From NCBI GenBank assembly GCA_029866025.1, contig JARXAD010000001.1:165873-229872 (forward strand): 64,000 nucleotides of DNA, given 5' to 3'. This DNA is from Vampirovibrionales bacterium. Lineage in GTDB: Bacteria; Cyanobacteriota; Vampirovibrionia; Vampirovibrionales; Vampirovibrionaceae. Below the pieces are notes generated by a model, which worked only from the letters and a program-made list of their open reading frames with translations, was not told where the DNA came from and ran no database searches. Below are positions 55,133 to 64,000 of this stretch, piece after piece (within the stretch, counting starts at the first letter, position 1; each line of letters opens with the position of its first letter). A program made the translations under genes and the position numbers.

Positions 55133-57787
55133 TTATTCCTCCCGAATGCTGGCGGTGGCCACAAAACGACTGGCCTGCCACGCGGGCAACAGTCCCGCTA
55201 TTAGTGAGGTGCCCAACACCAATGCGACCGCTTGCCACGCAAAATCCCACGGAAAACTAAACCCAAGGGTCCACCCAAAAGACTGTTGATTGACTACCGT
55301 AATCAACAACCACGCCAACCCAAGGCCCGCCACTGCCCCAAACAACAGGCCCCCCAAGGCCAACAACCCTGCCTGCACTAATACAATGGCCGTAATTTGG
55401 TTGGGCACGGCCCCAATGTAGGTGAGGATGGCAAATTCTCGGCGGCTTTCCCGCACCAGCACAATGAGGGTATTGAGGACGGTCATAAGGGCTACGCCCA
55501 TGGCAATGGCGTGCAAGGCGTAGGTAATGGCAAAGGTGCGGTTAAAAATGGTAAACACCTCGGCGCGCAAATCGGCGTTGGTTTGAATATCCACCGAGGC
55601 GTTGGCCGGTAAGTTGCTTAAAATCCTACTGCGAAGGGCTTTGGGGGTTGTGCGGCTGGTGGGGTCCACATACACGGCCACATTACTCACGCCGTCATCG
55701 TTAAAATACCGGTTGTACACGGCGCGGGGCAAAATAATGTAGCCGTGCTCACTGGCGTAATCCGTATACACCCCTTGAATCTTTAATACTAAGGGGCCTT
55801 TAGGGCTCGGGAGAGCGACGGTATCGCCCGTCCAACGGTGGTGTTTGCGGGCAAAGGTTTCTGTCACCATTACCGAATTGGGATGCTGGGCAAAGCGCTT
55901 CATAACAACCGCTAACGATTCACCGTTCATAAAGGTGAGATCGCCTTGGCTGGCGATGGTTTCCACGTCACTGACACCCAAGCGTACCGGCTTACCGTCT
56001 ACCGTAATCACCACGTCCAAAAAACGATCTGTTAAGCCCACACCGGGTGTGGTGAGTATGCGCTGCACCACGGCTGGCGAAATAAGGCCTGTTTGCTGGG
56101 TAGCGCCCTGAGACGCCGCTTTGACCCAAATATCTGCGCGCAGGGTTTGGTTAATCCACGTGGTAACGGTTTGCCTAAAACTGTGAATCATCACCGCCAA
56201 GCTCACCATCAAGGCAATGCCTACCATCAAGCTGGCCACGGCAACGCTCATGCGCCCCAAGGCTCCCAGCATCATGCCGCTGGCCAAGCGGCCTTCTAGC
56301 CAGCCCAAGCGCTTCATCAGCGCTGCCAACACTCGCAATAACCAGCGGCTCAGCACCCACGGAATAATGCACGCCAACCCCAGCAACAATAAAAACGCCG
56401 CGGCATAGCCTCCCACCGGAATCACAGACCATTGCTCTCCCAGCCAGTGTTCTAAGGTGGGCAAGCGAGAGGCCAAGGCCCCTGCGGCCAGCATTGCCAG
56501 CCCCAGCCACAACACTTGCAGCGTCCAGCGGGGGGTAAGGGTCACGTCTTTGCCTTCACGCGTGGTCAGGGCTGGGGCAATTCGGGCGGCTTCTACCATG
56601 GGTACGGCAGCGGCCAGCAAGGTTATGGCCACGCCTAAGCCAAACGATAGCCACAGCAAGGGTACATCCAGCACCAAACCACTGAGCGGTTGTCCCATGT
56701 AGAGGGTTTCTACCGTTTGGCCAATGGCTTGCAGCGCCCCTAAAGCTAGCACAATGCCCAGCCCCACGCCTAAGGCCGACCCTACTATGCCCAATACCAA
56801 GGCCTGTAAGCTAAACAAGAGCACCACCTGCACACGGGTAGCTCCCAGCGTCCGCAAGGTGCCAATGGTTTTTCGCAAGCGAATCATAGCGATGGTGAGG
56901 GTATTGTAAATAAGAAACATGCCTACCAGCAGGGCCATATTGCTAAGACATGCCAAATTGCTTTGAAAAGCCCGCACCATGGCCTGTACTTGGGTGCCAC
57001 GGGCTTCTGGAGTAGTCACAATCACATCGCTATGGCCAGTGTTTTTTAGATGGCTTGTTAATTGTTGCTGAATGGTGGCTACCTGTCCTTCCGGCACCAC
57101 CAGCTGAATGCGATGAATTTTACCAGAAGAGGCTTCGGTTTGTTGTAGCCCCAACAGCCGTTGGGCAGGGCTTATGTCCATCATCACGCCACTAAAGGCA
57201 GCGGCACCCTGGGTTTTTAAAATACCCCGCACCGTCAGGGTGTGGCGGGTATCCCCCACCCAGCCATGGAGTGTACTATCCACCTGCCAGTGGTGTTCCT
57301 TTGCCAATACGTTGCTCACCCAAATGGCATTGGGCTCCACGCTTTGCCAAAAATTTTGTTGAGACAGCGTGTTTTGGGGGCGTTCACCTAAAGAGACAGG
57401 CAACGTCGCTTGTTCCAGCACATCCACGCCAATCACTTTTAGGGATTCACTGCCCGTGGACGTTTCTAAGCGAAAAGAGCCTTCTACCAAGGGGGTATAG
57501 TGGGCCTCGGTGCCCCATAGCACCTTCAATTCTCGCAACATGCCCTCATCCATGGGCAAGCCGGTGGCGGTTTGAATGATGAGATTACTGGGCCCCGTGA
57601 CGCTGGTGACAGAGCGTTTGAATTCGCTGAGCACTGTGCCGTTGGCCAGTTGAATGGCGAGCCACACGGCTAACCCAACTGCAATGCCCCCCACCGTTAG
57701 TGCCGATCGAAATTGGTTATGGGTAATGTCTCGCAGCGCCAAACGTAGCATCCACGCCCAATCGCTGGCTTTGTTTAAAATGCCCAT
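55133..57787 (-). CDS. ABC transporter permease, fused FtsX-type (AttFG-like)
   Basis: The 884-residue protein has two FtsX-like permease halves. The first: an N-terminal helix (FRSALTVGGIAVGLAVWLAI), a large extracytoplasmic domain, and three helices between about 280 and 400, with RLRKTIGTLRTLGATRVQV as coupling segment. The second: helices around 440-540, another extracytoplasmic domain and three C-terminal helices with ESRREFAILTYIGAVPNQI. It ends with SRFVATASIREE. This is the AttF-AttG or MacB/LolCE-type architecture, moving lipids or lipoproteins rather than small solutes. It lies 2 bp from the ATPase gene and 5 bp from the AttH-like gene. Confidence 0.9.
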   Translation of the reverse strand: MGILNKASDWAWMLRLALRDITHNQFRSALTVGGIAVGLAVWLAIQLANGTVLSEFKRSVTSVTGPSNLIIQTATGLPMDEGMLRELKVLWGTEAHYTPLVEGSFRLETSTGSESLKVIGVDVLEQATLPVSLGERPQNTLSQQNFWQSVEPNAIWVSNVLAKEHHWQVDSTLHGWVGDTRHTLTVRGILKTQGAAAFSGVMMDISPAQRLLGLQQTEASSGKIHRIQLVVPEGQVATIQQQLTSHLKNTGHSDVIVTTPEARGTQVQAMVRAFQSNLACLSNMALLVGMFLIYNTLTIAMIRLRKTIGTLRTLGATRVQVVLLFSLQALVLGIVGSALGVGLGIVLALGALQAIGQTVETLYMGQPLSGLVLDVPLLWLSFGLGVAITLLAAAVPMVEAARIAPALTTREGKDVTLTPRWTLQVLWLGLAMLAAGALASRLPTLEHWLGEQWSVIPVGGYAAAFLLLLGLACIIPWVLSRWLLRVLAALMKRLGWLEGRLASGMMLGALGRMSVAVASLMVGIALMVSLAVMIHSFRQTVTTWINQTLRADIWVKAASQGATQQTGLISPAVVQRILTTPGVGLTDRFLDVVITVDGKPVRLGVSDVETIASQGDLTFMNGESLAVVMKRFAQHPNSVMVTETFARKHHRWTGDTVALPSPKGPLVLKIQGVYTDYASEHGYIILPRAVYNRYFNDDGVSNVAVYVDPTSRTTPKALRSRILSNLPANASVDIQTNADLRAEVFTIFNRTFAITYALHAIAMGVALMTVLNTLIVLVRESRREFAILTYIGAVPNQITAIVLVQAGLLALGGLLFGAVAGLGLAWLLITVVNQQSFGWTLGFSFPWDFAWQAVALVLGTSLIAGLLPAWQASRFVATASIREE

Positions 57788-57789
57788 GA

Positions 57790-58497
57790 CTAAACGCCCA
57801 CGGCATTGGAAAGACTGTGAATGCGCCCATTACGCAGGCGCAACACCGTATCGCCCAATTTGGCCACGTCTTCGCTGTGGGTGGCCATGATGATGGTAGT
57901 GCCACGCTCTTTGCACAAGGTACTGAGCAGTTGCAGTACCTTGTCGCCGTTATCGGTGTCTAGGTTTCCCGTGGGTTCATCGGCCAACAGCAGCTTGGGT
58001 TGGTGTATGAGGGCCCGCCCGATGGCGGCGCGTTGCATTTCTCCCCCAGAGAGTTGAGAGGGGTAGTAGTCTGCTCGTTGCGCTAAGCCCAGCTGAGACA
58101 GTAATTCAGCAACTTTGGCATGGATGCTTTTTGCCGATAGACCAGTCGACCTTTGGTTCAGTTGTAGGGGCAGGGCTACGTTTTCGGCCACCGTCAGGGT
58201 GGGAATGAGGTTAAAAAACTGGAACACATACCCCATGTGGGTGCGGCGCAGCAAGGTACGTTCGTTATCGCTTAGGGATGAAAGCGACTGGCCTGCAAAC
58301 AACACCTCCCCTTGGGTAGGGGTGTCCATGGCACCCAGCACGTTAAGCAGCGTGCTTTTGCCGCAACCGCTGGGACCCATGAGCACCCAAAATTCGCCAG
58401 CATCCACGGTAAAAGAGACATCGCACAAGGCTTGGGTATCGTGCTGAGGATAGGTGTGAGAGACCTTAGCCACCGTAAGTAGCGGTGAGAGTGACAT
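57790..58497 (-). CDS. ABC transporter ATPase, LolD/MacB type
   Basis: The 235-residue ATPase has Walker [11 protein letters not shown]-loop region [19 protein letters not shown], signature [15 protein letters not shown], Walker [13 protein letters not shown] and the H-loop ATHSED. The EPTGNLD form is typical of ATPases for FtsX-type permeases. It starts the three-gene att-like operon, and its promoter must lie in the 96 bp shared with the divergent FAD oxidoreductase. Confidence 0.95.
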   Translation of the reverse strand: MSLSPLLTVAKVSHTYPQHDTQALCDVSFTVDAGEFWVLMGPSGCGKSTLLNVLGAMDTPTQGEVLFAGQSLSSLSDNERTLLRRTHMGYVFQFFNLIPTLTVAENVALPLQLNQRSTGLSAKSIHAKVAELLSQLGLAQRADYYPSQLSGGEMQRAAIGRALIHQPKLLLADEPTGNLDTDNGDKVLQLLSTLCKERGTTIIMATHSEDVAKLGDTVLRLRNGRIHSLSNAVGV

Positions 58498-58553
58498 GAT
58501 AAATACAACCCGACTCTATACGTGTTTAAAAGAAAACTTTTTATACTAATCGG

Positions 58554-58559
58554 TATAAT
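58554..58559 (+). promoter_or_regulatory. -10 box in the divergent region, with flanking repeat
   Basis: TATAAT at 58554-58559 lies within ATCGGTATAATACGGTA, an imperfect dyad that could be an operator. The start of the FAD oxidoreductase follows 35 bp later. No good -35 is seen at 17 bp, which would suit activator control. Confidence 0.4.
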
Positions 58560-58593
58560 ACGGTAAAAATTCTCCCCCACTTCTTTGGTTAGG

Positions 58594-59883
58594 ATGTGTG
58601 CCCCCGTGAATGAAAACTCAGCAGATACCGTGAACCAAACCCCTGCGCTATACCCTGTTCAGTCTCGGTGGGATGTTATTGTGGTGGGTGCGGGTGTGGC
58701 TGGCTTGCGGGCGGCCCAAGTAGCGTATGCGGCTGGAAAAAGCGTTTTGATTATTGAGACCACCGAACGCATTGGGGGTCGTATTGCCACGGATTGGGTG
58801 GAAGGCTTTGCTCTGGACCGTGGCTTTCAGGTGGTACTTACCGCATACCCCGAATTAAAAAAAGCCTTGCATTTAGAAGATCTTCAACTCAAATCCTTTG
58901 TGTCTGGAGCGTGGGTATTTACGGGCAACCAAACCTTTTATCCCTTGTATGATCCCTTACGCCACCCCATAAAAGCCTTTGGCTCGTTGTTTAAAAGTCT
59001 GTCGGTCCCCTTCTTAACAGCCAAAGATATTGTTCAAACCATACGGTTACGATGGGACATTGTATCCAAGCCAGAAAGTGCGTGTTGGAATAACGATGGC
59101 TTATCCACGTTAGAGTATCTCCGTCAACGAGGCTTTTCAGAGCCATTTATTGCCGCCTTTTGGATGCCTTTTTTACGCGGTGTTTTTCTGGATGCTGAAT
59201 TGTCGACCCCTGCCAGTTTGTTCCGTTTTATCTTTCGTATGTTTGCCTTGGGTACCGCTGCTTTGCCTGCAGGCGGCATGGAGACTCTTCCAAAAACCAT
59301 GGCAAGCACTCTGCCCAGCGGTGTTTTTCGTATGAATATGGGGGTTCAATCGGCCACAGCAACCAGTGTGCTGCTAGAAAGTGGCGAAACCTTGCAGGCC
59401 ACATCGGTGATAGGGGCTACTCCCAGTACTAGTGAAAAAACCGTATGGCGAGGGACCACGTGTGTGTATTATGGGGTGGCGGTGTCTCCTATTAACGAAG
59501 CGGTACTGGTTTTGAATGGGACTGGGCGGGGATTGATTAATACACTATGTGTCCCAACGTGGGTGCATCCAGCGTATCGAGCCCAAGGCACCAAAGAGCA
59601 TCTGGTTTCAGTGTCGTTGCTGGGGGTTCATCCTAACCCACGCCAGGCCATTGAAAGTGAGTTAGCCAATTGGTTCGGTAACGAGGCAGTAGATTCATGG
59701 CGATGGCTTAAAACGGATGTGATTCCTCACGCATTACCCGTGTGGTGCGGGGCGCATCCAATACTCCCAACGATGAAGGACACCCCCATTGTGTGTGGCG
59801 ATGGTGCATCGTACCCTTCTTTAAATGGAGCGTTATTCAGTGGCGCATCCGCTGCTAATCAAGCTTTATCTACCTTTTATTAA
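58594..59883 (+). CDS. FAD-dependent amine-oxidase/desaturase-type oxidoreductase
   Basis: The product of about 429 residues has the FAD-binding fold: VIVVGAGVAGLRAAQVAYAAGKSVLI, the ETTERIGGRIATD segment and GFALDRGFQV, the pattern shared by protoporphyrinogen oxidases, phytoene desaturases and related flavoproteins. A C-terminal GDGASYPSLNGALFSGASAA segment completes the FAD site. The substrate is unknown. A GTG at 58606 with AGGA upstream is an alternative start. It diverges from the att-like operon, which carries a CrtC-related protein; an isoprenoid link is possible but only inferred. Confidence 0.85.
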   Translation: MCAPVNENSADTVNQTPALYPVQSRWDVIVVGAGVAGLRAAQVAYAAGKSVLIIETTERIGGRIATDWVEGFALDRGFQVVLTAYPELKKALHLEDLQLKSFVSGAWVFTGNQTFYPLYDPLRHPIKAFGSLFKSLSVPFLTAKDIVQTIRLRWDIVSKPESACWNNDGLSTLEYLRQRGFSEPFIAAFWMPFLRGVFLDAELSTPASLFRFIFRMFALGTAALPAGGMETLPKTMASTLPSGVFRMNMGVQSATATSVLLESGETLQATSVIGATPSTSEKTVWRGTTCVYYGVAVSPINEAVLVLNGTGRGLINTLCVPTWVHPAYRAQGTKEHLVSVSLLGVHPNPRQAIESELANWFGNEAVDSWRWLKTDVIPHALPVWCGAHPILPTMKDTPIVCGDGASYPSLNGALFSGASAANQALSTFY

Positions 59884-60065
59884 CAATGAGCCTAGATTTT
59901 AGCTCCCTAACGCTTGTCCAAAGCTGCGCATGTTCAATCAATTTTTCGTTCAATCACGTTCTGGGAGAAGACGGACAGAATAAACCTCTATGACTTTTTG
60001 GTCACAGTCGTTTTTTGATTGGAGCAAGTTGAATGATAAAGGGCTTGCAATCAATTGGTTTAACA

Positions 60066-61490
60066 CTACTGGCGACGTTTGAATTTTTTTGGTGTGAAGG
60101 GGGACGCTTTGGACGGACCATTATTGTCATAAAAAATCTCTATTGACTCCCTGTCTCCCATTTGTTCGACACTTGGGAAAGCAGTTTCTTCAGAGTCTTC
60201 GGTTACACTGGGTAATTGTTGAGGTAAATTACTCGAAAGCCACGGAGACGAAGAAGCTTCGATGGGGGACTGAAGGGGATTGAGTAAATACAAACCCTGA
60301 ATAGCGCTGTTGATGGTGTTGTTTGTTGAAATAGTGGGTGGAGGGGCCACGATCAATTGGCCATCCACAAACTGCACCTGATAATTGCTGCTAGTGAGAC
60401 CCAAGGGGGAGATCTGGTAAAGGCCCGGCCCGGAAACCACGGGTGAGGCAGAAAATTGGAGACTGCCTCCCAACACCGATTGATTGTGACCCAATACAAA
60501 GCCGCTATATAGTGCCGTATAAGCGGGTGGGGTACTACCTTCGGTGTAGGTGACGTTTTGAGCTGCGACTGTTAGCGGGGCTGGATTGATTTCCAAATCC
60601 CCATCCACGTGGGTAATGTCATAGTTGGAGGAGGTTAATCCGCTGGCGGTAATACCATAGTTGCCCACGTTACTGGAGGCCACTGCGGGGGTGGAAAGAT
60701 CCAGAGCACCTCCGAGGACCGATTCATCTTGGCCGAGGACAAAGCCAGAATACGATGCGGTAAACGTCGGGTTGCTGGCTCCATACAACCGACTCTTGTT
60801 ATCGGCTGTCACCGTCAATGCCGCCGGAGTCACATCTAGAAGTCCACCGACGTGGGAAATGGTGTAGTTGGTGCTGGACAGTCCGCTGGCGGTAATGGCG
60901 TAGCTGCCCACATTACTGGAGGCCACTGCGGGAGTTGAAAGCGTTAACGAGCCGCCGAGAATCGATTCATCCTGTCCAAGAACAAAGCCAGAATACGACG
61001 CAGTGAGAGCAGGGTTAGCACTGCCGTAAAGGCGAGATTGATTATCGGCTGTCACCGTCAATGAGGCGGGATTAATAGCCAAGTTACCGGCTATATGTCC
61101 AACAGTGTAATTGCCGTTAGTGTACCCACCCACATTAATCGCGTAGTTCCCCACATCGCTGGCTTGGGTAGCGGCCGTGGAAAGGTTGAGCGTTCCTCCA
61201 AGAACGGATTGATCTTGGCCGAGTTTGAATCCGTTGTAGCTAACCCCAAGTGCTGGGTTAATGCTGCCATAAGAGCGATTCATACTATTGGCAGTGACGG
61301 TTAGCGGTGCTGGCGTAATGGCTAAATTGCCCGAGGCGTATGTAAAGCCATACCCCAAACTGGATGCCAAAGACCCTAAGGACGGTGTGACGCTGTAGTT
61401 GCCAATATTGCTGGTGGTTGTAGCCAAGGTGTTAAAGCTGGCAAGCCCTGCAATAGAGGTTCCTTCTGTGTCGCCATCAATAAAGCCACT
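60066..61490 (-). pseudogene. C-terminal part of the MBG-repeat adhesin, downstream of an in-frame stop
   Basis: This stretch continues, in the same frame, the large gene entering from the right, after a single TAA (61491-61493). It codes the rest of one MBG-type repeat (SGFIDGDTEG), then four more, each about 81 residues, with the pattern LTVTADN.SRLYG..NP, YSGFVLGQDES.LGG, NVGSYAITASGL and a VTPA end. A Pro-rich linker and a Lys/Arg-rich end (SPFTPKKFKRRQ) close it. No proper start codon with Shine-Dalgarno is seen; a TTG at 61427 is the first candidate. In related repeats the stop position is a Tyr, so TAT or TAC to TAA is the likely change. It may be made by readthrough, or not at all. 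Confidence 0.75.
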
Positions 61491-61500
61491 TTAAAGAGCA
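60340..61500 (-). repeat. five tandem MBG-type repeats of about 243 bp
   Basis: Repeat starts are spaced about 81 codons apart. The second and third complete repeats after the stop are closest to each other, with long near-identical DNA around 60660-60720 and 60905-60965. The last repeat is the most divergent. Confidence 0.8.
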
Positions 61501-64000
61501 CTAAAGGTAGGGTTGGCGTCGCCATATTCTCGGGTGGCACCGTTGGTAGTAACGGTAATAGTGGGCGCAAGGCGGTAATTGATGACGTTGCCGCTTTCCA
61601 CAATGCCACCGGGTGGGTTGCCAGCGTAAGTGCGGTTGTAGCGTTTGGTGTAGCTTAACGCGCCTTCCGTAGTGTTGGCAGGGCTACCACTGTAGATGAG
61701 CCAACGTCCACTGGGGGTATTAAGAGGAGTGCCCACAGCATTGTTGGTAAAATCCCCGGTAATGGCAGCCAATGTTAAGGCATTGCCAGTACCATTGGCG
61801 GTAATGCTACTGCCCGAGTTGAGTACTAAATTACCATTGGCCACCAACGTACCCTGATCCACCGTGGTGGCACCTGCCACGTTAATATCACCCGTAACGG
61901 TAGAAATATTAAGTGTGCCATTACCATGATTGCTGGCATTCAAAGTCATGCCATTGCTTTCCACGATAGTGGTGGTACCTGTACCGGTTCGATTGGCGGT
62001 AACGTTTAAGAAGGCATTGCTCACGTTGCCTAAGGTGGCATCACCACTACCGGTATTGAGAGTAAGGGTAGGGCTATTAAGCACCGCGCTTTGGGTAATA
62101 GTGCTAGCGTTGGCAGCATTTAATGTGCTGCTGGTAATGGCTGTGGTGGCGTTATTGATGGCGATGTTACCGCTGGCACCGGTGGCGCTTAGGCTCAAAA
62201 TATCGGCGCTAAGGGCCCCACCCAAGGTGAGCAGGTTACCACTGGAGAGTGAGACATTGGAACCCGCTGTGCCGGTAATGATGGCGGTGTTGAGGTTTCC
62301 TCCCGCGGTAAAGTTCAGATCTTTATCGCCTAAGGTAAGGGCGTTGGCCCCGGTGGTAATGGCCCCGGCAGTGTTGAGTGTTAGGTTGTACCGGCCAGCC
62401 CCAGAGCCCGATAGATTGAGTGGGTTATTAATGGTGACGGCGTTGTTTTGAGCGGCATCGCCCACAGATACGGTACCGGCAGTCATGCGGCCCAGTTCGC
62501 TGCTGGAAATATCGTAGGTAGCATCTTTGGTGGTAATGCCCACGTTATGGGCTTGGGCCGTGTTAGAACGCAATGTAATGGTTCCGGTGCCTGCGTTTAA
62601 AGCGCCCGTGGTGTTTAAGGTAGCCGTAAGGCTGGTTAAATTTATGGGGCTGTTGGTAGAAGACAGGGTAACGAGGTTGGCTACGTTAATGACACCCGTG
62701 CCGTTGGCGCTTAAGGTAACGCCATTGGTGCCAATGGTGTTGTAGTTTAAGGCAATGTTCCCGTTGGTAGAGGTGGCCCAATCCAGCACACCGGCGGTAA
62801 TGGTATTGCTGGTGGCTTGGTTGCCCACGCCGCGTAGCTGAAGGGTTCCGCCTACGCCGGTGCCTAATGTACGCGCATTCAAGGTTGTGGTGGTATCGGT
62901 TAGGTAGGCATTGCCCAAGGTTTGCAGTTCAAGGGTGCCAAAGTCGCCATTCCACGGGGTAGCAACGGATCCAAAGTTAGTGTTGGCTGCAGAGCGAAAG
63001 CTGGCCGTACTGAGGGCCATGGCGCTGCTAAAGTAGGGCTTGCTAAAAAAGTCTCCGTTCCCATCGTAGGCATAAAAGGCTTTGCTGGCGTTGTTGGTAA
63101 AGGTAAAAGTGCCGCCCACCGTTAGGTTTTTGGTGTTGTTAAAGGTACTCCAGCCGGCGGCTAGGTAATGGGTGCCGTTGGTGGCGGTACTACCCACGTT
63201 ACCGGTGACGTTGACGTTGCCGTTCCAGCTGCGCAAATCCAACACGCCGGTAGAGGTAGACACGTTGCCATTGACGGTTACATCGCCACTGCTTCCTTGG
63301 CTATTGAGTACCAAGCTGGTGCCGGTAAAACCATTGGTGGTTACGTTTCCGCCACTGCCCAAGGTGATGAGGGATAAGGTTCCCGACGGGTTGGCAAAGC
63401 CAGTCATGGTAGGAAAGTTAAAGCTTCCACTGGCATCACCGCGTCTAAAATCCAGCAAGGTGGAAGCACGCGCGGGGCCCGTGGTAAACATAGGTTTGCT
63501 AAAAATATCGCCGTTGCCATCGTAAATGTAGAGGCTTTTGGCGGCTGCACCGGTAATGGCCACTGTGCCCGTTACGCCTAGGTTAGTGGTAGCCGTAAAA
63601 CCATTGCTACCCGCTGCCAAGTAATTAACGCCCGTGGTGCCTGTGTTGCTTAAGTTTCCCGTAATGGTGACGTTGCTTAGGTAACTACGAATATCCATGA
63701 CGCCCGAAACACTCACGTTGCCATTGCTGGTAATGTTTGCTCCGGTACCTTGGGTGTTTAGGGTAAGGGTGGTACCCGTAAAACTAGGGATTGTAATGTG
63801 ACCGTTGGTTCCCAAAGTAATAAGGGAAAGCGTATTGGTGGGGTTGCCAAAGCCGGTAAGGGTAGGCATGTTAAACACGCCATTGGCATCGCCACGGCGT
63901 AAAAAGAGTTGGGAAAAGGGCCGTGCGCCAGCATCTGTAAACATGGGCTTGGTAAAAATATCACCGTTGCCATCATAAATATTGAGAATTTTTCCAGCCC
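61491..64000 (-). CDS. giant repeat adhesin of the filamentous-haemagglutinin type, N-terminus outside the window
   Basis: The frame is open from 64000 (left partial at its 5' end) to TAA at 61491-61493. It codes beta-helix-like sequence rich in Gly, Asn, Thr and Val. Blocks of about 151 residues start with RRGDA.G.FN.PT.TGF.NP and end with YDGNGDIFSKPMF; the second DGNGD block recurs 152 residues later, and a third lies at the window edge. DGNGD loops suit Ca2+ binding. Towards the 3' end it changes to low-complexity NTLTLN-type strands and the first MBG repeat, ATREYGDANPTFSAL, where TAA cuts it. Such proteins are usually exported by a two-partner or similar system and act in adhesion. Confidence 0.8.
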   Translation of the reverse strand, partial: AGKILNIYDGNGDIFTKPMFTDAGARPFSQLFLRRGDANGVFNMPTLTGFGNPTNTLSLITLGTNGHITIPSFTGTTLTLNTQGTGANITSNGNVSVSGVMDIRSYLSNVTITGNLSNTGTTGVNYLAAGSNGFTATTNLGVTGTVAITGAAAKSLYIYDGNGDIFSKPMFTTGPARASTLLDFRRGDASGSFNFPTMTGFANPSGTLSLITLGSGGNVTTNGFTGTSLVLNSQGSSGDVTVNGNVSTSTGVLDLRSWNGNVNVTGNVGSTATNGTHYLAAGWSTFNNTKNLTVGGTFTFTNNASKAFYAYDGNGDFFSKPYFSSAMALSTASFRSAANTNFGSVATPWNGDFGTLELQTLGNAYLTDTTTTLNARTLGTGVGGTLQLRGVGNQATSNTITAGVLDWATSTNGNIALNYNTIGTNGVTLSANGTGVINVANLVTLSSTNSPINLTSLTATLNTTGALNAGTGTITLRSNTAQAHNVGITTKDATYDISSSELGRMTAGTVSVGDAAQNNAVTINNPLNLSGSGAGRYNLTLNTAGAITTGANALTLGDKDLNFTAGGNLNTAIITGTAGSNVSLSSGNLLTLGGALSADILSLSATGASGNIAINNATTAITSSTLNAANASTITQSAVLNSPTLTLNTGSGDATLGNVSNAFLNVTANRTGTGTTTIVESNGMTLNASNHGNGTLNISTVTGDINVAGATTVDQGTLVANGNLVLNSGSSITANGTGNALTLAAITGDFTNNAVGTPLNTPSGRWLIYSGSPANTTEGALSYTKRYNRTYAGNPPGGIVESGNVINYRLAPTITVTTNGATREYGDANPTFSAL

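Noticed and set aside
61930..63525. Several plus-strand frames of 70-170 codons over the adhesin
   Set aside because: Low-complexity antisense shadows of the repeat adhesin, with no Shine-Dalgarno.

Overview
The window looks like a chromosome segment of a non-photosynthetic relative of Cyanobacteria (Melainabacteria/Vampirovibrionia type, perhaps near Vampirovibrio). This is an inference from three things: an ATP synthase operon in the cyanobacterial order (atpZ-atpI-a-c-b'-b-delta-alpha-gamma) with duplicated b and b' subunits and with beta and epsilon absent from the cluster; a RecJ with the C-terminal extension common in Cyanobacteria and Firmicutes; and a wealth of EF-hand-like surface or membrane proteins. 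No photosynthesis gene is seen. Base composition appears intermediate in GC by eye. Many genes lack a clear Shine-Dalgarno sequence, so several starts are uncertain.

Layout. 1-3.0 kb: three minus-strand genes for EF-hand-like proteins, two of them with a C-terminal membrane anchor and a Pro/Gln-rich tail. 3.1-10 kb: housekeeping genes pyrB, apt and recJ (minus), ruvB (plus), an exported protein and an FtsB/DivIC-like division protein. 10.3-27.4 kb: an alpha-glucan block containing a GT35 phosphorylase homologue that lacks the PLP lysine, MalQ, a long GlgA-like glucan synthase, an MFS sugar transporter and a giant GH13-like protein on the minus strand. Divergent from these are a membrane protein and a membrane-anchored GH13 enzyme translated through a 4-bp overlap. 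27.8-31.2 kb: a 1124-residue repeat protein with a Gly/Ala-rich hydrophobic core, ending in a strong terminator, followed by tRNA-Glu.

31.6-37.8 kb: the ATP synthase operon. 37.8-43.2 kb: a small unknown, murI, a 43-residue membrane protein, cdd with an S41 peptidase, a coiled-coil protein and nagA. 43.2-44.7 kb: a protein with 39 Gly-X-Thr collagen-like triplets and EF-hands. 44.9-53.4 kb: leucine dehydrogenase-like enzyme, polyprenyl diphosphate synthase, an XRE/zinc-ribbon protein, a large acidic protein, an ATP-grasp-like protein, an aminotransferase and an anchored exported protein. 53.5-53.9 kb: a decayed IS5-family transposase. 53.9-58.5 kb: an AttEFGH-like ABC exporter operon (ATPase, fused FtsX-type permease, secreted CrtC/AttH lipocalin-like protein). 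58.6-59.9 kb: a FAD oxidoreductase. 60.1-64 kb: the 3' part of a giant MBG-repeat adhesin interrupted by one in-frame TAA, running off the window edge.

How the genes work together: the 10-27 kb block should take up, synthesise, rearrange and cleave alpha-glucans, partly at the membrane. The EF-hand, collagen-like and MBG-repeat proteins suggest a Ca2+-dependent cell surface. A 20-bp perfect palindrome recurs in frame inside two unrelated genes and is the best candidate for a small mobile coding repeat.
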